A stretch of 33,312 bases of DNA, from positions 1 through 33,312 of the forward strand of contig JAHDBF010000004.1 in the NCBI GenBank assembly GCA_020630525.1. Reading direction: 5' to 3'. The notes below the pieces were generated by a model, which did not search any database, was not told the DNA's origin, and saw only the letters and a list, made by a program, of their open reading frames with translations. Made by a program: the position numbers and the translations under genes. Each line of letters begins with the position of its first letter. Position 1 is the stretch's first letter. This document shows, one piece after another, positions 1 to 9,306 of the stretch. The stretch comes from Saprospiraceae bacterium (lineage in GTDB: Bacteria > Bacteroidota > Bacteroidia > Chitinophagales > Saprospiraceae).

Positions 1-3000
1 TCGTACTTAGCTGTACTGATGACATCCCTGATCCTGTTGACCTAACAGCTACTGACGATTGCGATCAGAACTTCCCGCAAACGGTTACCCCTATCGTAAA
101 TCAAAATGGTGATGGTTGCTCTGCCGACATTATTATTACTAGAACTTATGAAGCTATGGACGATTGTGGAAATGTTTCTTCTCCACCTCTCGTCCAAACC
201 ATCATTATTGCTGCTGATATGGATGCGCCAATATTAGATATGTCTAATCTTATGGATGTAACTTTAAGTTGTACTGATCCTATTCCTCCTGCTGAAGATA
301 TTATGGCAACTGACGACTGTGATCCTAACTTTCCGCAAAATATCACCCCTGTCGAAGATCAAAGCGGCGATGGTTGCTCGGCCGATATTATCATTACTAG
401 GACTTATGAAGCTATTGATGCTTGTGGAAATTCTACCGGACCTATCGTACAAACCATTACCATAACGGCAGATACCGAAAACCCTGTTATTGATACTCCT
501 AATACAATAGATGATGTTTTATGTACTGAACCATTGCCTAATCAAGAAGAATTGTCTGCAACAGATGATTGTACATCTGACATTACTGTTACCGCTTCTG
601 TTGATAATTTTGTAGAAAATCCTTGCAATGGTTATCAAGTAACATATAGATGGATTGCAATGGATGATTGTGGAAACACTGATGAAGTTAGCCAAACATT
701 TAATGTGAATGGTGACTTAGAAGATCCTGTGTTTGATAATCTTCCTGCTCCTATTGCTGATATCAACTGTACTGATCCGCTGCCTAATCAAGAAGAATTA
801 ACGGCTTCTGACGACTGTACTGCTGACATTACCGTAGAGGCAACTGTGGATGATTTTATCGTAGATTTGTGTGGCGGATATAGTATTACCTATAGATGGA
901 CGGCAACGGATGACTGTGGTAAAATGGCTGAAACAACCATCACTTTTAATGTCTTACCAGATACCGAAGGGCCAACTTTTGACAATGAACCTTCAACCAT
1001 CGGTGACTTAAATTGTGGAGATCCTGAACCTACTCCTGAAACATTGAATGCTTCTGATGACTGCGATGACGATATTGAAATTACTACAGAAGTAACTTCT
1101 GATCCTGAAGACATCTGTAATGGATACGCTGTTACTTTCACTTGGACAGCAACAGATGATTGTAACAATGAAGCAATTACTTCTACTAGCTTTATGTATC
1201 TCCCAGATACTGAAGCACCAGAATTGACCATTCCTGATGATGAAACTGTAGATTGTAATAGTGTCCCTCCTTTAGGTACTGCTACTGCCATCGACAATTG
1301 TGACCTCAATCCAATAGTAAACTTCATTGAAGAAATTAATAATTCTGCAGATGGATGTCCATATACTATTGAAAGATCATGGCAAGCTGAAGATGTTTGT
1401 GGAAACTTAAGCGAAATTCTAACACAAACCATTACTGTTACCGATGATGAAGAACCAGAAATACTCAATGTACCAAGCAATATTATTGTAGAATGTTATC
1501 TAGACATTCCTGCTACTATTCCAGAATTAAATTGGATAGACAATTGCTCTGCTGGTGGAACAGTTTCTGGAACAGAAGACCCTTCTTCTTTTGACATAGA
1601 TTGTAATGGTGGTTCTATAACCAGAACCTGGGAAATAACTGACGATTGTGGTAATACGACTACTGAATCTCAATTAATTGAAATAAGACCTAAATCACAA
1701 GTTGATTGGACTGACATTTTACCCGTTGACATTACTATAAATTGTGACGAAAATGCCCCTACCTTAATTGACTTAAATTACGCTAACACTAATACAGGTA
1801 GCTGTGCTGAATCAGGATTTGTTTTAGGTTTTGATGAAGGTGGGGATTTAATCACTTGCGGTGATGAAAAAATATATTCCTGGACTTTAGATGAAGACCC
1901 TAGCATATGTTTAAATGGTCTTTTCCATGCTATAACCATTTCTGTTCAAGATTTAGAAGATCCTGTTTTTGTAAATATGCCTACTGATGTAATCTTTGAT
2001 TGCTTTACTGATGTACCAGCTCCTATGGATTTAGAATGGACGGATAATTGTGCACCTGGAGGGTTCGTAAGTCCACTTGATGATGGAATTATTGATGATT
2101 GCGATGGAGGTACCATCATTAGAACTTGGGAAGCTATGGACGATTGCGGAAATGCCATCTCCCACTCACAAGAAATTACGGTTTCTGCCATTCCTAGACC
2201 TCAATGGACTTCTTCTTTACCTGTGGATATTACCATAGATTGTGGTGAAGATCCTCCCGCATTTTTAGACCTCTCTTATTCTAATCTAGTAACTAATCCT
2301 GGTTGTCTGGAAGAAGGGTTAATAAGCCCTGAAGAGAATGGCGCACTAGATCAACCTGGTGATCAACTAACATTAACTTGGGAATATGAATCAAATTGCG
2401 GAAACATTCTTGACCACATTCAAGTAATTACTGTTGGAGATATACCGCCAACAACCATCACTGGATCTACTTCGTTCTGCCCAAATTCTAGTACTACACT
2501 TGGCGTCGCAGATGATTATGAAGAATACAATTGGTCAGTAGGTTCAACGCTTTCAGAAATTGAAGTCTCAACTCCTGATTTTTACTCAGTTACCGTAACT
2601 GATGAAAACGGCTGTACCACTTCTACTGAAATTGAAGTAACCATCGAAAATGAATTATTTCCTATCATAACTGGAGAAGAAATTCTTTGTGTTGGAAATT
2701 CTACAATATTAGATGTAGGATCTGGTTTTGATGAATATGAATGGAATGAAGGATCTACTTCTTCTAGCATTGAAGTTTTTGGCGGAGACGAATATATCGT
2801 TACCGTAACTGATGATTCTGGTTGTCAAGGTACTTCTGCTTTTATTGTAACTGAAGTATTTCCTACCGAAGCTCCTGATCTAGGCAGTGGCCTATTCTGT
2901 GAAAACGAAACTGCCATTCTTGATGCAGGTCCTGATTTTGACAGTTATGAATGGAGTAATGGCGCTAATACGCAAGACAATATTATTACTTTCAATGGCG

Positions 3001-6000
3001 AATATAGCGTTACCCTTACTGATGAAAATGGGTGTATTTCTTATGCAAGTATTGATGTTGAATTTCTACTATTACCTGAACCAGAAATTATCATCGATGG
3101 AGAGTTTTGTAATGGCTCTGATGTGGATTTAGAAACCACTGAATCTTATGACCTTTATGAATGGTCTTCAGGCGGTCAAGCAACTAGTATAACTGTAAAT
3201 GAAGCTGGACAATATTTTGTCACCGTAACTGATTTTGATGGTTGTACTGGAGTTACCTCAATCGAAATTTCAGAATTGGCCGCCGTGGATGTTAACATAG
3301 AAGGCTCTAGCAGTTTCTGTCCTGGAGGATTTACTACTTTAAGCGCTGGAGATTGGGAAAGCTATGCGTGGTCAAATGCTGAAAATACACAGTCAATTAA
3401 CGCAGATGCTGAAGGTACTTATACCGTCACAGTTACCAATGAAAATGGATGTGAAGGTACTGCTTCTATCGAAGTAAGTTTACAAAGTTCTTTAAACCCT
3501 AGTATTTCAGGACCTACTGTTATCTGTCCTAATCAGTCTATCATCCTAGATGCAGGAACAGGTTTCAGTGAATACGAGTGGAGCGATAATTCAACTGGTC
3601 AAACACTTGAAGTAAATACAGCCGGAACATACTCTGTAAATGTTACCGATATTTCTGGTTGCTCGGGATCTACTGAAATAACCATTACTGATGCAACACC
3701 AGAACTTGTCGAAATTTCTGGAATGTTGGAATTTTGCGAAGGTACTTTTACTACGCTTGAAGCAACTGGAAATTGGCAAAGCTATGAATGGTCTAATGAG
3801 GCAAATGGATCTTCTATTCAAGTATTAGATAATGACAATTACTCAGTTACTGTTACTGATAATAATGGTTGTACTGCTAGCTCAACTGTTACAACCAATG
3901 CTCAATCTGCACCATCTCCTATAATTACTGGTGTTATGGATTTTTGTCAAGGAGAATCGATTACAATCTCTACCATGAATGCGTATGATGCTTACGAATG
4001 GAGTAACAATATTAATACTCAAGAAAATACCATTAACGCTGCAGGAACATATACCATCACAGTTACTGACAACTTAGGATGTACTGGCACTGCCACTACA
4101 ACAATAAATGTTTTCAATCCTGAACAAGTAGAAATTCTTGGATCTATCACTTTTTGTGTGGGATCTTCTACAACGCTAGATGCAGGATCAGATTTTTCAA
4201 ATTGGAGTTGGTCTACTAGTGAATCTACTCAGATTATAGAAGTAAATACTGAAGGAATGATTTCTGTTAGTGTCACTGATGCCAATGGTTGCAGTTCTTC
4301 AACAGCAGTAAATGTAACAGAGGAAACAACTTTATCTATCAATGTATTAGGCCAACCAAATATTTGCCCCGGAGGAAGCTCAACACTTTCTGTTGGAAAT
4401 TTTGGAATGTACAATTGGGAAGATCCTGATGGAAATACTTTTGACACACCCACCATTGATGCCAGTACTCCTGGAACATATATGGTTACCGTTACTGATG
4501 ATGATGGATGTATCGGTAACGGGTCTTTTGATCTAGGATTAAATGCAGTGCCTATGCCTACAATTAGTGGAGACAATGACATTTGTCAAGATGCTTTTAC
4601 TACGCTTACTTTAGATCAAGACTATAGTAGTTACGAGTGGAGCACGCAAGACCTAACGCCTAGTTTGATCGTTACCGAAACTGGAACATATGAAGTTACC
4701 GTTACTGATGCCAATGGTTGTACTGGTGTTACTGACTTCTCTGTTACACTGCATCAAAACCCAACAATTACTATTGATGGTGGTAATCAGTTCTGTCCAG
4801 AAGGTAATATTGATTTATCTGTCGAAGATATTTATAACGATTATGCTTGGAGCAATGGCGAAAGTACTGCTTCTATTACTACTGACATCATTGGTTTATA
4901 TGAACTTACTGTTACGGACCAATTTGGTTGTACCGGAAGTTCTGCGATCAATATCACAAACTATGTCGTAAATCCTAATCTCATCGGGGGATCTACTTCT
5001 TTTTGTACTAATTCTTCCACTACCCTTGATGGTGGAGACGAGTATATTGCTTGGAGTTGGTCTACAGGAGATATGACACAAACTATTTTAGTCGACACAG
5101 AAGGTGAATACACCGTTACGGTAACTGATCAAAACAATTGTACCAGTAGCAGTACTGTAACAGTTACTGAAGAAAGTTCCTTATCTCCTTCGATTACTGG
5201 AGATTTAAGTTTCTGTATCGGCGAAACAGGAACACTTAATGGTGGTGAATTTTCATCTTGGAGTTGGACTAGCCCTAATGGAACTTTTGACACTCAAGAA
5301 ATAGAAATTACTGAAGGTGGAACATACACTTTACTTGTCACTGACGCTAGTGGTTGTTCTGGTTCTGGGTCTGTAGAAGTTATGGTTTTCGATTTACCTT
5401 CTCCTCAAATAGTTGGTGACTTTGGTATTTGTCCTGGTCAAGAAACTACGCTTTCTCTTGATGGATCATTCTTAAGCTATGAATGGAGCAATGGTGAACA
5501 GACTCCAACGATTATAACTGATACACCTGATTTATATGCAGTCACTGTTACTGACATTAATGGCTGTATTGGTTCTACTGAAATGCAAGTAACGCAAGAC
5601 CCTATTCCTGACGTACAAGTGATTAATACAAATTGTGCTGATGATGGACTTACTTATGATATAACATTTAGTTCTGACGGAGATGTTTTCGAAGCAAACA
5701 ATAACGAACTTGATGTAGTCGACAATAACGATGGCACTTTCTCAATATTACAAATTGACACTTCAATAACTGTATCTATATTTGTATCAAACAGCATTAC
5801 AACTTGTGAAGGCAATTATGAAATTAATCCTCCTAATTGTGGTTGTGGTGCAATAGCTGATATCGGCTCAGGAATCCTAACTTGTGAAACTTTAACCGTT
5901 GTTTTAGGTGGCGGAAATACTTCAGTAGGTCCTGACTTTACGATTGAATGGTTTGATGAAAATGGAAATCCTATTGGCAATACTCCTGAGCTTATGGTTA

Positions 6001-7628
6001 TGGATCCAGGAATGTACACAATGGTAGTTACAGACTTGGTATTAGATTGTGAGGATACTGCTAATTATTTTGTAGAAGCAAATCAAGATCCTCCTCTTGC
6101 GCTAATTTCTGTAGATCCTAGTAACATTATTGACTGTAGTGTAGAGAGCGTTTTCTTATCTGTGGATGATCCTCAACCGGGAATAGTCTATAGTTGGGAA
6201 ATTGACGATTATATTTTACCTAATGAATTAACTATTGAGATTTCTAATACGGCGGACGTTACGCTTATTGCGTTAGACACATTCACACTTTGTAGTTCTA
6301 TGGCTGTTGAAAATATAACTAGTGGCGAAGACTTCCCTGCGGTCACATTTGAACAACCATTACAATTAAATTGTAATAATCAATCAGTTATCATTGATGC
6401 ATCACAAGAAACTGTTGTAGGAGATAGTATTGTACAACAATGGTTTGACGAAAATATGAACCCTATTGTCAATGCAAATACTACTATCCTAGAGGTGGAA
6501 GAACCAGGTGTCTATTTCCTTCAAAATACAGATATTGTAAGTGGTTGTGAAGTGATAGAATCTATTACCGTAACAGAAAATACTACAGAACCAGAAGTAG
6601 ATGCTGGACAAGATGGTTTATTACCTTGTGATGGCAGTGGAACACAATTAAGTGCTTCGATAATAAGTGCATCTAGTAATGATGTTTCGGTAAGTTGGAC
6701 ATTAGATGGCAGCTCAATAAACAATGCAAGCGATGACCTAAATCCAACTTTCAATCAACCAGGCATGTATTTCATAACTGCAATTGATAATGCAAATGGA
6801 TGTATAGCAACAGATAGTGTAAATGTAGAACTATTGGGAGACCAACCATTTGGTTTTGATTTTGAATTGGCTATCCCGCCATGTGGTTCTTATGAAGATG
6901 GAGAAATTGTAATTAATGAAACTTTTGGAGGAGTTGGTCCATACGAATATACCATTAATGGCATCAATAGCAATGCTAGTACTTTCAATAATTTATCAGC
7001 AGGAACATATGATATTCAAGTAACGGATAGTAACGGATGTGTATATGCTGAGTCATTTGAATTACCAGAAGGGAATGAAGTTTCTGTACAAGCTGACCCT
7101 AATAGTTTTATTTTTGCCAATGACGAAGAAGATGTAGTAAATCTTATTACCAATATTTCTGAAGAAAGTAATTATACTATCATATGGGATAACGAAGAAG
7201 GTGTATCATGTACAGATTGTTTAACAGGAATAGTATTGAGTCCAGAAACATCTCAAGATTACATGGTTACCATAATAGATGAAAATGGATGTAGTGCTGT
7301 TACAACGATAAGGGTAACAATCCAAAATATTATCGACATATACATTCCTACGGTATTTACTCCAGACATTCAAGGAGAGAACCAATACTTCACGATGTTT
7401 TCTGATGATAATATCGTTACCATAACCAGTTTTAGAATTTACGATCGTTGGGGAGAATTGGTATTTAATACTATAGGGAACATTGTTCCTAATGATCCAG
7501 TTTTGGGTTGGGATGGAACTTTTAGAGGACAAGATGCATTACCTGGAGTATACGTTTATGTGATAGAGCATGTTGATTTAAATGGAAATGTTGGCATTGA
7601 AAGTGGAGATATTTCATTGTTGAGATAG
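1..7628 (+). CDS. Giant secreted adhesin, SprB/CHU_C type (5'-truncated by window edge)
   Basis: The track starts this ORF at an internal ATG (156), but the frame is open from base 3 (VLSCTDDIP...), so the true start lies left of the window. The visible part has about ten cysteine-rich HYR-like domains (to about 2450), then 15 tandem Ig/PKD-like modules of ~70 aa (2451-5612; pattern FC...TTL...Y-W...Y-VTVTD-NGC). A Cys-rich region follows, then a SprB-like repeat (about 6850-7065) and a gliding-motility-associated C-terminal domain (IDIYIPTVFTP...YDRWGE...GVYVYVI, 7332-7625). Proteins of this build are exported by T9SS and anchored at the cell surface, where SprB-like members act as gliding adhesins. 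Many paired cysteines suggest disulfides. It is a paralogue of the 25841-33229 gene. The ligand is unknown. Confidence 0.9.
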   Translation, partial: VLSCTDDIPDPVDLTATDDCDQNFPQTVTPIVNQNGDGCSADIIITRTYEAMDDCGNVSSPPLVQTIIIAADMDAPILDMSNLMDVTLSCTDPIPPAEDIMATDDCDPNFPQNITPVEDQSGDGCSADIIITRTYEAIDACGNSTGPIVQTITITADTENPVIDTPNTIDDVLCTEPLPNQEELSATDDCTSDITVTASVDNFVENPCNGYQVTYRWIAMDDCGNTDEVSQTFNVNGDLEDPVFDNLPAPIADINCTDPLPNQEELTASDDCTADITVEATVDDFIVDLCGGYSITYRWTATDDCGKMAETTITFNVLPDTEGPTFDNEPSTIGDLNCGDPEPTPETLNASDDCDDDIEITTEVTSDPEDICNGYAVTFTWTATDDCNNEAITSTSFMYLPDTEAPELTIPDDETVDCNSVPPLGTATAIDNCDLNPIVNFIEEINNSADGCPYTIERSWQAEDVCGNLSEILTQTITVTDDEEPEILNVPSNIIVECYLDIPATIPELNWIDNCSAGGTVSGTEDPSSFDIDCNGGSITRTWEITDDCGNTTTESQLIEIRPKSQVDWTDILPVDITINCDENAPTLIDLNYANTNTGSCAESGFVLGFDEGGDLITCGDEKIYSWTLDEDPSICLNGLFHAITISVQDLEDPVFVNMPTDVIFDCFTDVPAPMDLEWTDNCAPGGFVSPLDDGIIDDCDGGTIIRTWEAMDDCGNAISHSQEITVSAIPRPQWTSSLPVDITIDCGEDPPAFLDLSYSNLVTNPGCLEEGLISPEENGALDQPGDQLTLTWEYESNCGNILDHIQVITVGDIPPTTITGSTSFCPNSSTTLGVADDYEEYNWSVGSTLSEIEVSTPDFYSVTVTDENGCTTSTEIEVTIENELFPIITGEEILCVGNSTILDVGSGFDEYEWNEGSTSSSIEVFGGDEYIVTVTDDSGCQGTSAFIVTEVFPTEAPDLGSGLFCENETAILDAGPDFDSYEWSNGANTQDNIITFNGEYSVTLTDENGCISYASIDVEFLLLPEPEIIIDGEFCNGSDVDLETTESYDLYEWSSGGQATSITVNEAGQYFVTVTDFDGCTGVTSIEISELAAVDVNIEGSSSFCPGGFTTLSAGDWESYAWSNAENTQSINADAEGTYTVTVTNENGCEGTASIEVSLQSSLNPSISGPTVICPNQSIILDAGTGFSEYEWSDNSTGQTLEVNTAGTYSVNVTDISGCSGSTEITITDATPELVEISGMLEFCEGTFTTLEATGNWQSYEWSNEANGSSIQVLDNDNYSVTVTDNNGCTASSTVTTNAQSAPSPIITGVMDFCQGESITISTMNAYDAYEWSNNINTQENTINAAGTYTITVTDNLGCTGTATTTINVFNPEQVEILGSITFCVGSSTTLDAGSDFSNWSWSTSESTQIIEVNTEGMISVSVTDANGCSSSTAVNVTEETTLSINVLGQPNICPGGSSTLSVGNFGMYNWEDPDGNTFDTPTIDASTPGTYMVTVTDDDGCIGNGSFDLGLNAVPMPTISGDNDICQDAFTTLTLDQDYSSYEWSTQDLTPSLIVTETGTYEVTVTDANGCTGVTDFSVTLHQNPTITIDGGNQFCPEGNIDLSVEDIYNDYAWSNGESTASITTDIIGLYELTVTDQFGCTGSSAINITNYVVNPNLIGGSTSFCTNSSTTLDGGDEYIAWSWSTGDMTQTILVDTEGEYTVTVTDQNNCTSSSTVTVTEESSLSPSITGDLSFCIGETGTLNGGEFSSWSWTSPNGTFDTQEIEITEGGTYTLLVTDASGCSGSGSVEVMVFDLPSPQIVGDFGICPGQETTLSLDGSFLSYEWSNGEQTPTIITDTPDLYAVTVTDINGCIGSTEMQVTQDPIPDVQVINTNCADDGLTYDITFSSDGDVFEANNNELDVVDNNDGTFSILQIDTSITVSIFVSNSITTCEGNYEINPPNCGCGAIADIGSGILTCETLTVVLGGGNTSVGPDFTIEWFDENGNPIGNTPELMVMDPGMYTMVVTDLVLDCEDTANYFVEANQDPPLALISVDPSNIIDCSVESVFLSVDDPQPGIVYSWEIDDYILPNELTIEISNTADVTLIALDTFTLCSSMAVENITSGEDFPAVTFEQPLQLNCNNQSVIIDASQETVVGDSIVQQWFDENMNPIVNANTTILEVEEPGVYFLQNTDIVSGCEVIESITVTENTTEPEVDAGQDGLLPCDGSGTQLSASIISASSNDVSVSWTLDGSSINNASDDLNPTFNQPGMYFITAIDNANGCIATDSVNVELLGDQPFGFDFELAIPPCGSYEDGEIVINETFGGVGPYEYTINGINSNASTFNNLSAGTYDIQVTDSNGCVYAESFELPEGNEVSVQADPNSFIFANDEEDVVNLITNISEESNYTIIWDNEEGVSCTDCLTGIVLSPETSQDYMVTIIDENGCSAVTTIRVTIQNIIDIYIPTVFTPDIQGENQYFTMFSDDNIVTITSFRIYDRWGELVFNTIGNIVPNDPVLGWDGTFRGQDALPGVYVYVIEHVDLNGNVGIESGDISLLR
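3..2450 (+). repeat. HYR-like domain array of giant adhesin 1
   Basis: About ten protein-level repeats of 78-90 aa, separated by D-x-E-x-P linkers. Each has a buried cysteine pattern (V-x-C...DDC...DDCGN). Two early units share a GDGCSADIIITRTYEA block. The units at 486-728 and 729-974 share DPLPNQEEL and look like a tandem duplication. Assignment to the HYR/Ig-like fold comes from the pattern only. Confidence 0.75.
2451..5612 (+). repeat. 15-module Ig/PKD-like tandem array in giant adhesin 1
   Basis: There are 15 consecutive modules averaging 70.3 aa (3162 nt in total). Each has a first Cys in an FCxxxxTTL-like strand, a central aromatic (YEWS), a G-x-Y-x-VTVTD strand and a second Cys in NGC. 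Modules 8-11 (3918-4766, 283 aa) and 12-15 (4767-5612, 282 aa) resemble each other in order, forming a four-module super-repeat. Confidence 0.85.
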
Positions 7629-7648
7629 TCCAATATTCATCACAAGAA

Positions 7649-7683
7649 AAATAGCGTATCAATGTGTATTTGATACGCTATTT
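7649..7683. terminator. Bidirectional intrinsic terminator
   Basis: A perfect 14-bp stem (AAATAGCGTATCAA / TTGATACGCTATTT) has a 7-nt loop. It is flanked by A-runs on the left and a T-rich stretch on the right. It sits 20 nt after the giant adhesin stop and faces the convergent gene ending at 7730, so it can serve both. Confidence 0.85.
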
Positions 7684-7729
7684 CTTTTTAAAAGTGTACT
7701 TTTTCAGGACTCTGTTTTACGATCAAAAC

Positions 7730-8725
7730 TTATGGCGTACATCCACCTATTTTCGCTTCAAAATTTTCTGTACATTCAAATCCTTGATTTAACACAACAC
7801 ATTCGCCAGCATCATAAATAGCTCCTCCAGCATTTACTGTTGTAGTTCCGCTGGATTCAATAATTTGGCTTGCAGTATAATTATTGTTAGGCATATTAGG
7901 ACCTATATTAGACACTACGGTTTCGTATGGACACGGTAAATCTATCGCATTACTAAAAAGACAAAATTCCATATCTTGACCATTCAATCCTTGGTTGTAC
8001 AGTATCTGTAGGTGATATTCTTCATTTGTTGTAAGTCCAGTAAAAATCGCATTTGTAGGTGCAGTAATATTTACAATCTGACCACATTGCAACTCATTCC
8101 CGCCATTGTCAGGGCAGCCTTCATAAATTGCATAATAAGCTAGAACTCCGGGTCCACTATTCAATTCTATTTCTATAGAAGTGTCGGTTGCATAGAATGA
8201 GTACCATAAATCTCCCCAAGTAGCTATTGTTCCAGAAGTACAACTCGGTGGATTGCCAGAGGAGGTTCCATTTAATGTATTAAAATTCAAGGTTGTACAC
8301 GACATTGATGTAACTTCTACAGGCAATGCACTATTGCATTCATTGTTTTCTGGATATATACAGTTATAATTAATGACAGCAGTGGCAACCTCATTTATAG
8401 CTGCACATGATAAATTTGAACTAATAACAAAAAAGTCAATATCAAAACTACCTGCTGATCCTATCAAATTTATATCAATATCAAAGCTGACTGTTCCAGA
8501 AGTTATATCAATAAATGGAGGTGAAGAGTAAGGCACATTACTCAATGTTACACCTGTTGGGAGACTATTGGCAATAAATACTGAACCAGTAAATCCACAA
8601 TCAAAAGTAAAGGTAACAGATGTATTTCCACATCCGAAAAGTGAAACATCTGGAACTACACTCAGAGCGATAGCAGTATTCTGAATGAAAAATGACAACA
8701 ACAATGGCAATATAATTCTATACAT
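7730..8725 (-). CDS. Secreted beta-sandwich protein with 3-coathanger-type C-terminus
   Basis: 331 aa. Residues 1-20 form a signal peptide (MYRIILPLLLSFFIQNTAIA). Next comes a Cys-containing beta-rich domain. A pre-peptidase-like beta-sandwich (about 118-258) follows, with NECNSALPVEV, WGDLWYSFYAT, AIYEGCPDNGG and EEYHLQILY strands of a kind common in Bacteroidota surface proteins. The last ~60 residues (ASQIIESSGTTTVNAGG...LNQGFECTENFEAKIGGC) match the '3-coathanger stack' style C-terminus, ending in Gly-Cys plus two residues. This is probably an export or surface-retention domain; the esterase at 20155 has the same kind of ending. No catalytic motif is visible, so function is unknown. The gene is convergent with giant adhesin 1 and divergent from 8829. 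Confidence 0.75.
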   Translation of the reverse strand: MYRIILPLLLSFFIQNTAIALSVVPDVSLFGCGNTSVTFTFDCGFTGSVFIANSLPTGVTLSNVPYSSPPFIDITSGTVSFDIDINLIGSAGSFDIDFFVISSNLSCAAINEVATAVINYNCIYPENNECNSALPVEVTSMSCTTLNFNTLNGTSSGNPPSCTSGTIATWGDLWYSFYATDTSIEIELNSGPGVLAYYAIYEGCPDNGGNELQCGQIVNITAPTNAIFTGLTTNEEYHLQILYNQGLNGQDMEFCLFSNAIDLPCPYETVVSNIGPNMPNNNYTASQIIESSGTTTVNAGGAIYDAGECVVLNQGFECTENFEAKIGGCTP

Positions 8726-8828
8726 AATTGATTTATTAATGCTAAATATAAACTATTGGATATTGTAAAAGTGACACAAATTTTTTAATCCGTCATAATT
8801 ATATACGTTAATCTAAAAAATATCTTAA

Positions 8829-9248
8829 ATGTTAGAACAGTTAAAAAACCTTGCAATGCAAAAATTGCAAGAAAAAATGAGTGGCAATAGTCTAAATGCA
8901 GATGCTACAAATGAAGCAGCTTCAGAAGGTGCTGGTGCATTGTTAGAAAGCTTAAAAGGTGGCGACTTAAGCCAGATTACTGCATTGCTAGGTGGTGCAG
9001 CAGGTGGCGAAGGAATAATGGAAAACATTCAAGGTAAATTAAGCCAAATCCTACAAAATAAAGGAATGGGCGCAGAAGAAGCAGCAGCAGAATCTGCATC
9101 TACTGCATCAGATCTTGTTAATGGATTAAAAGAAAAATTCTCTTCTAATGCAGAAGAAGATAGTGCTTTTGACATCAGCCAGATCACAAACCTTATTGGA
9201 GGAAACGCTGGAGATTTGTTAAATAAAGCGAAGAACTTATTTGGATAA
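8829..9248 (+). CDS. Small Ala/Gly-rich cytosolic protein, YidB/DUF937-like in style
   Basis: 139 aa with no signal peptide, membrane segment or cysteine. It is predicted mostly helical and rich in Ala, Gly, Leu and acidic residues. A motif is repeated internally: GGDLSQITALLGGAAGG near the middle and FDISQITNLIGGNAGD near the C-terminus. The opening (MLEQLKNLAMQKLQEKM) and the glycine-interrupted helices recall the YidB/DUF937 family, but I cannot confirm membership. It starts at an ATG in a 103-nt divergent intergenic region and is monocistronic, closed by the hairpin at 9272-9302. Function is unknown. Confidence 0.7.
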   Translation: MLEQLKNLAMQKLQEKMSGNSLNADATNEAASEGAGALLESLKGGDLSQITALLGGAAGGEGIMENIQGKLSQILQNKGMGAEEAAAESASTASDLVNGLKEKFSSNAEEDSAFDISQITNLIGGNAGDLLNKAKNLFG

Positions 9249-9271
9249 TTATTATCCTATTGGAATACAAT

Positions 9272-9302
9272 AAAGCCCGTCAAATTTATTTTGACGGGCT
9301 TT
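9272..9302. terminator. Bidirectional intrinsic terminator (copy 1 of a repeated hairpin)
   Basis: A perfect 13-bp stem AAAGCCCGTCAAA / TTTGACGGGCTTT has a 5-nt loop and flanking A and T tracts. It lies between the convergent genes ending at 9248 (+) and 9307 (-). It is nearly identical, loop included, to the hairpin at 14258-14290. Confidence 0.9.
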
Positions 9303-9306
9303 TGTG

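Noticed and set aside
890-1480. 196-aa minus-strand ORF, with a similar 150-aa minus-strand ORF at 27346-27798
   Set aside because: The two antisense ORFs resemble each other only because they mirror the same conserved HYR units of the paralogous adhesins. They have no start context, and the plus-strand frame clearly carries the protein signal.
2887-3132. 81-aa plus-strand ORF in another frame inside adhesin 1, with a similar one at 4690-4971
   Set aside because: These are frame shadows within the module repeats. Their composition is hydrophobic and low in complexity because the frame is shifted, and no independent support was found.
2451-5612. Short recurring DNA words (such as GTTACTGATxxxAATGGTTG) spaced about 210 nt, looking like a CRISPR or DNA repeat array
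   Set aside because: The spacing is a whole number of codons and the repeats lie inside a long open frame encoding protein modules. They are not identical and have no spacer pattern of 30-40 nt.
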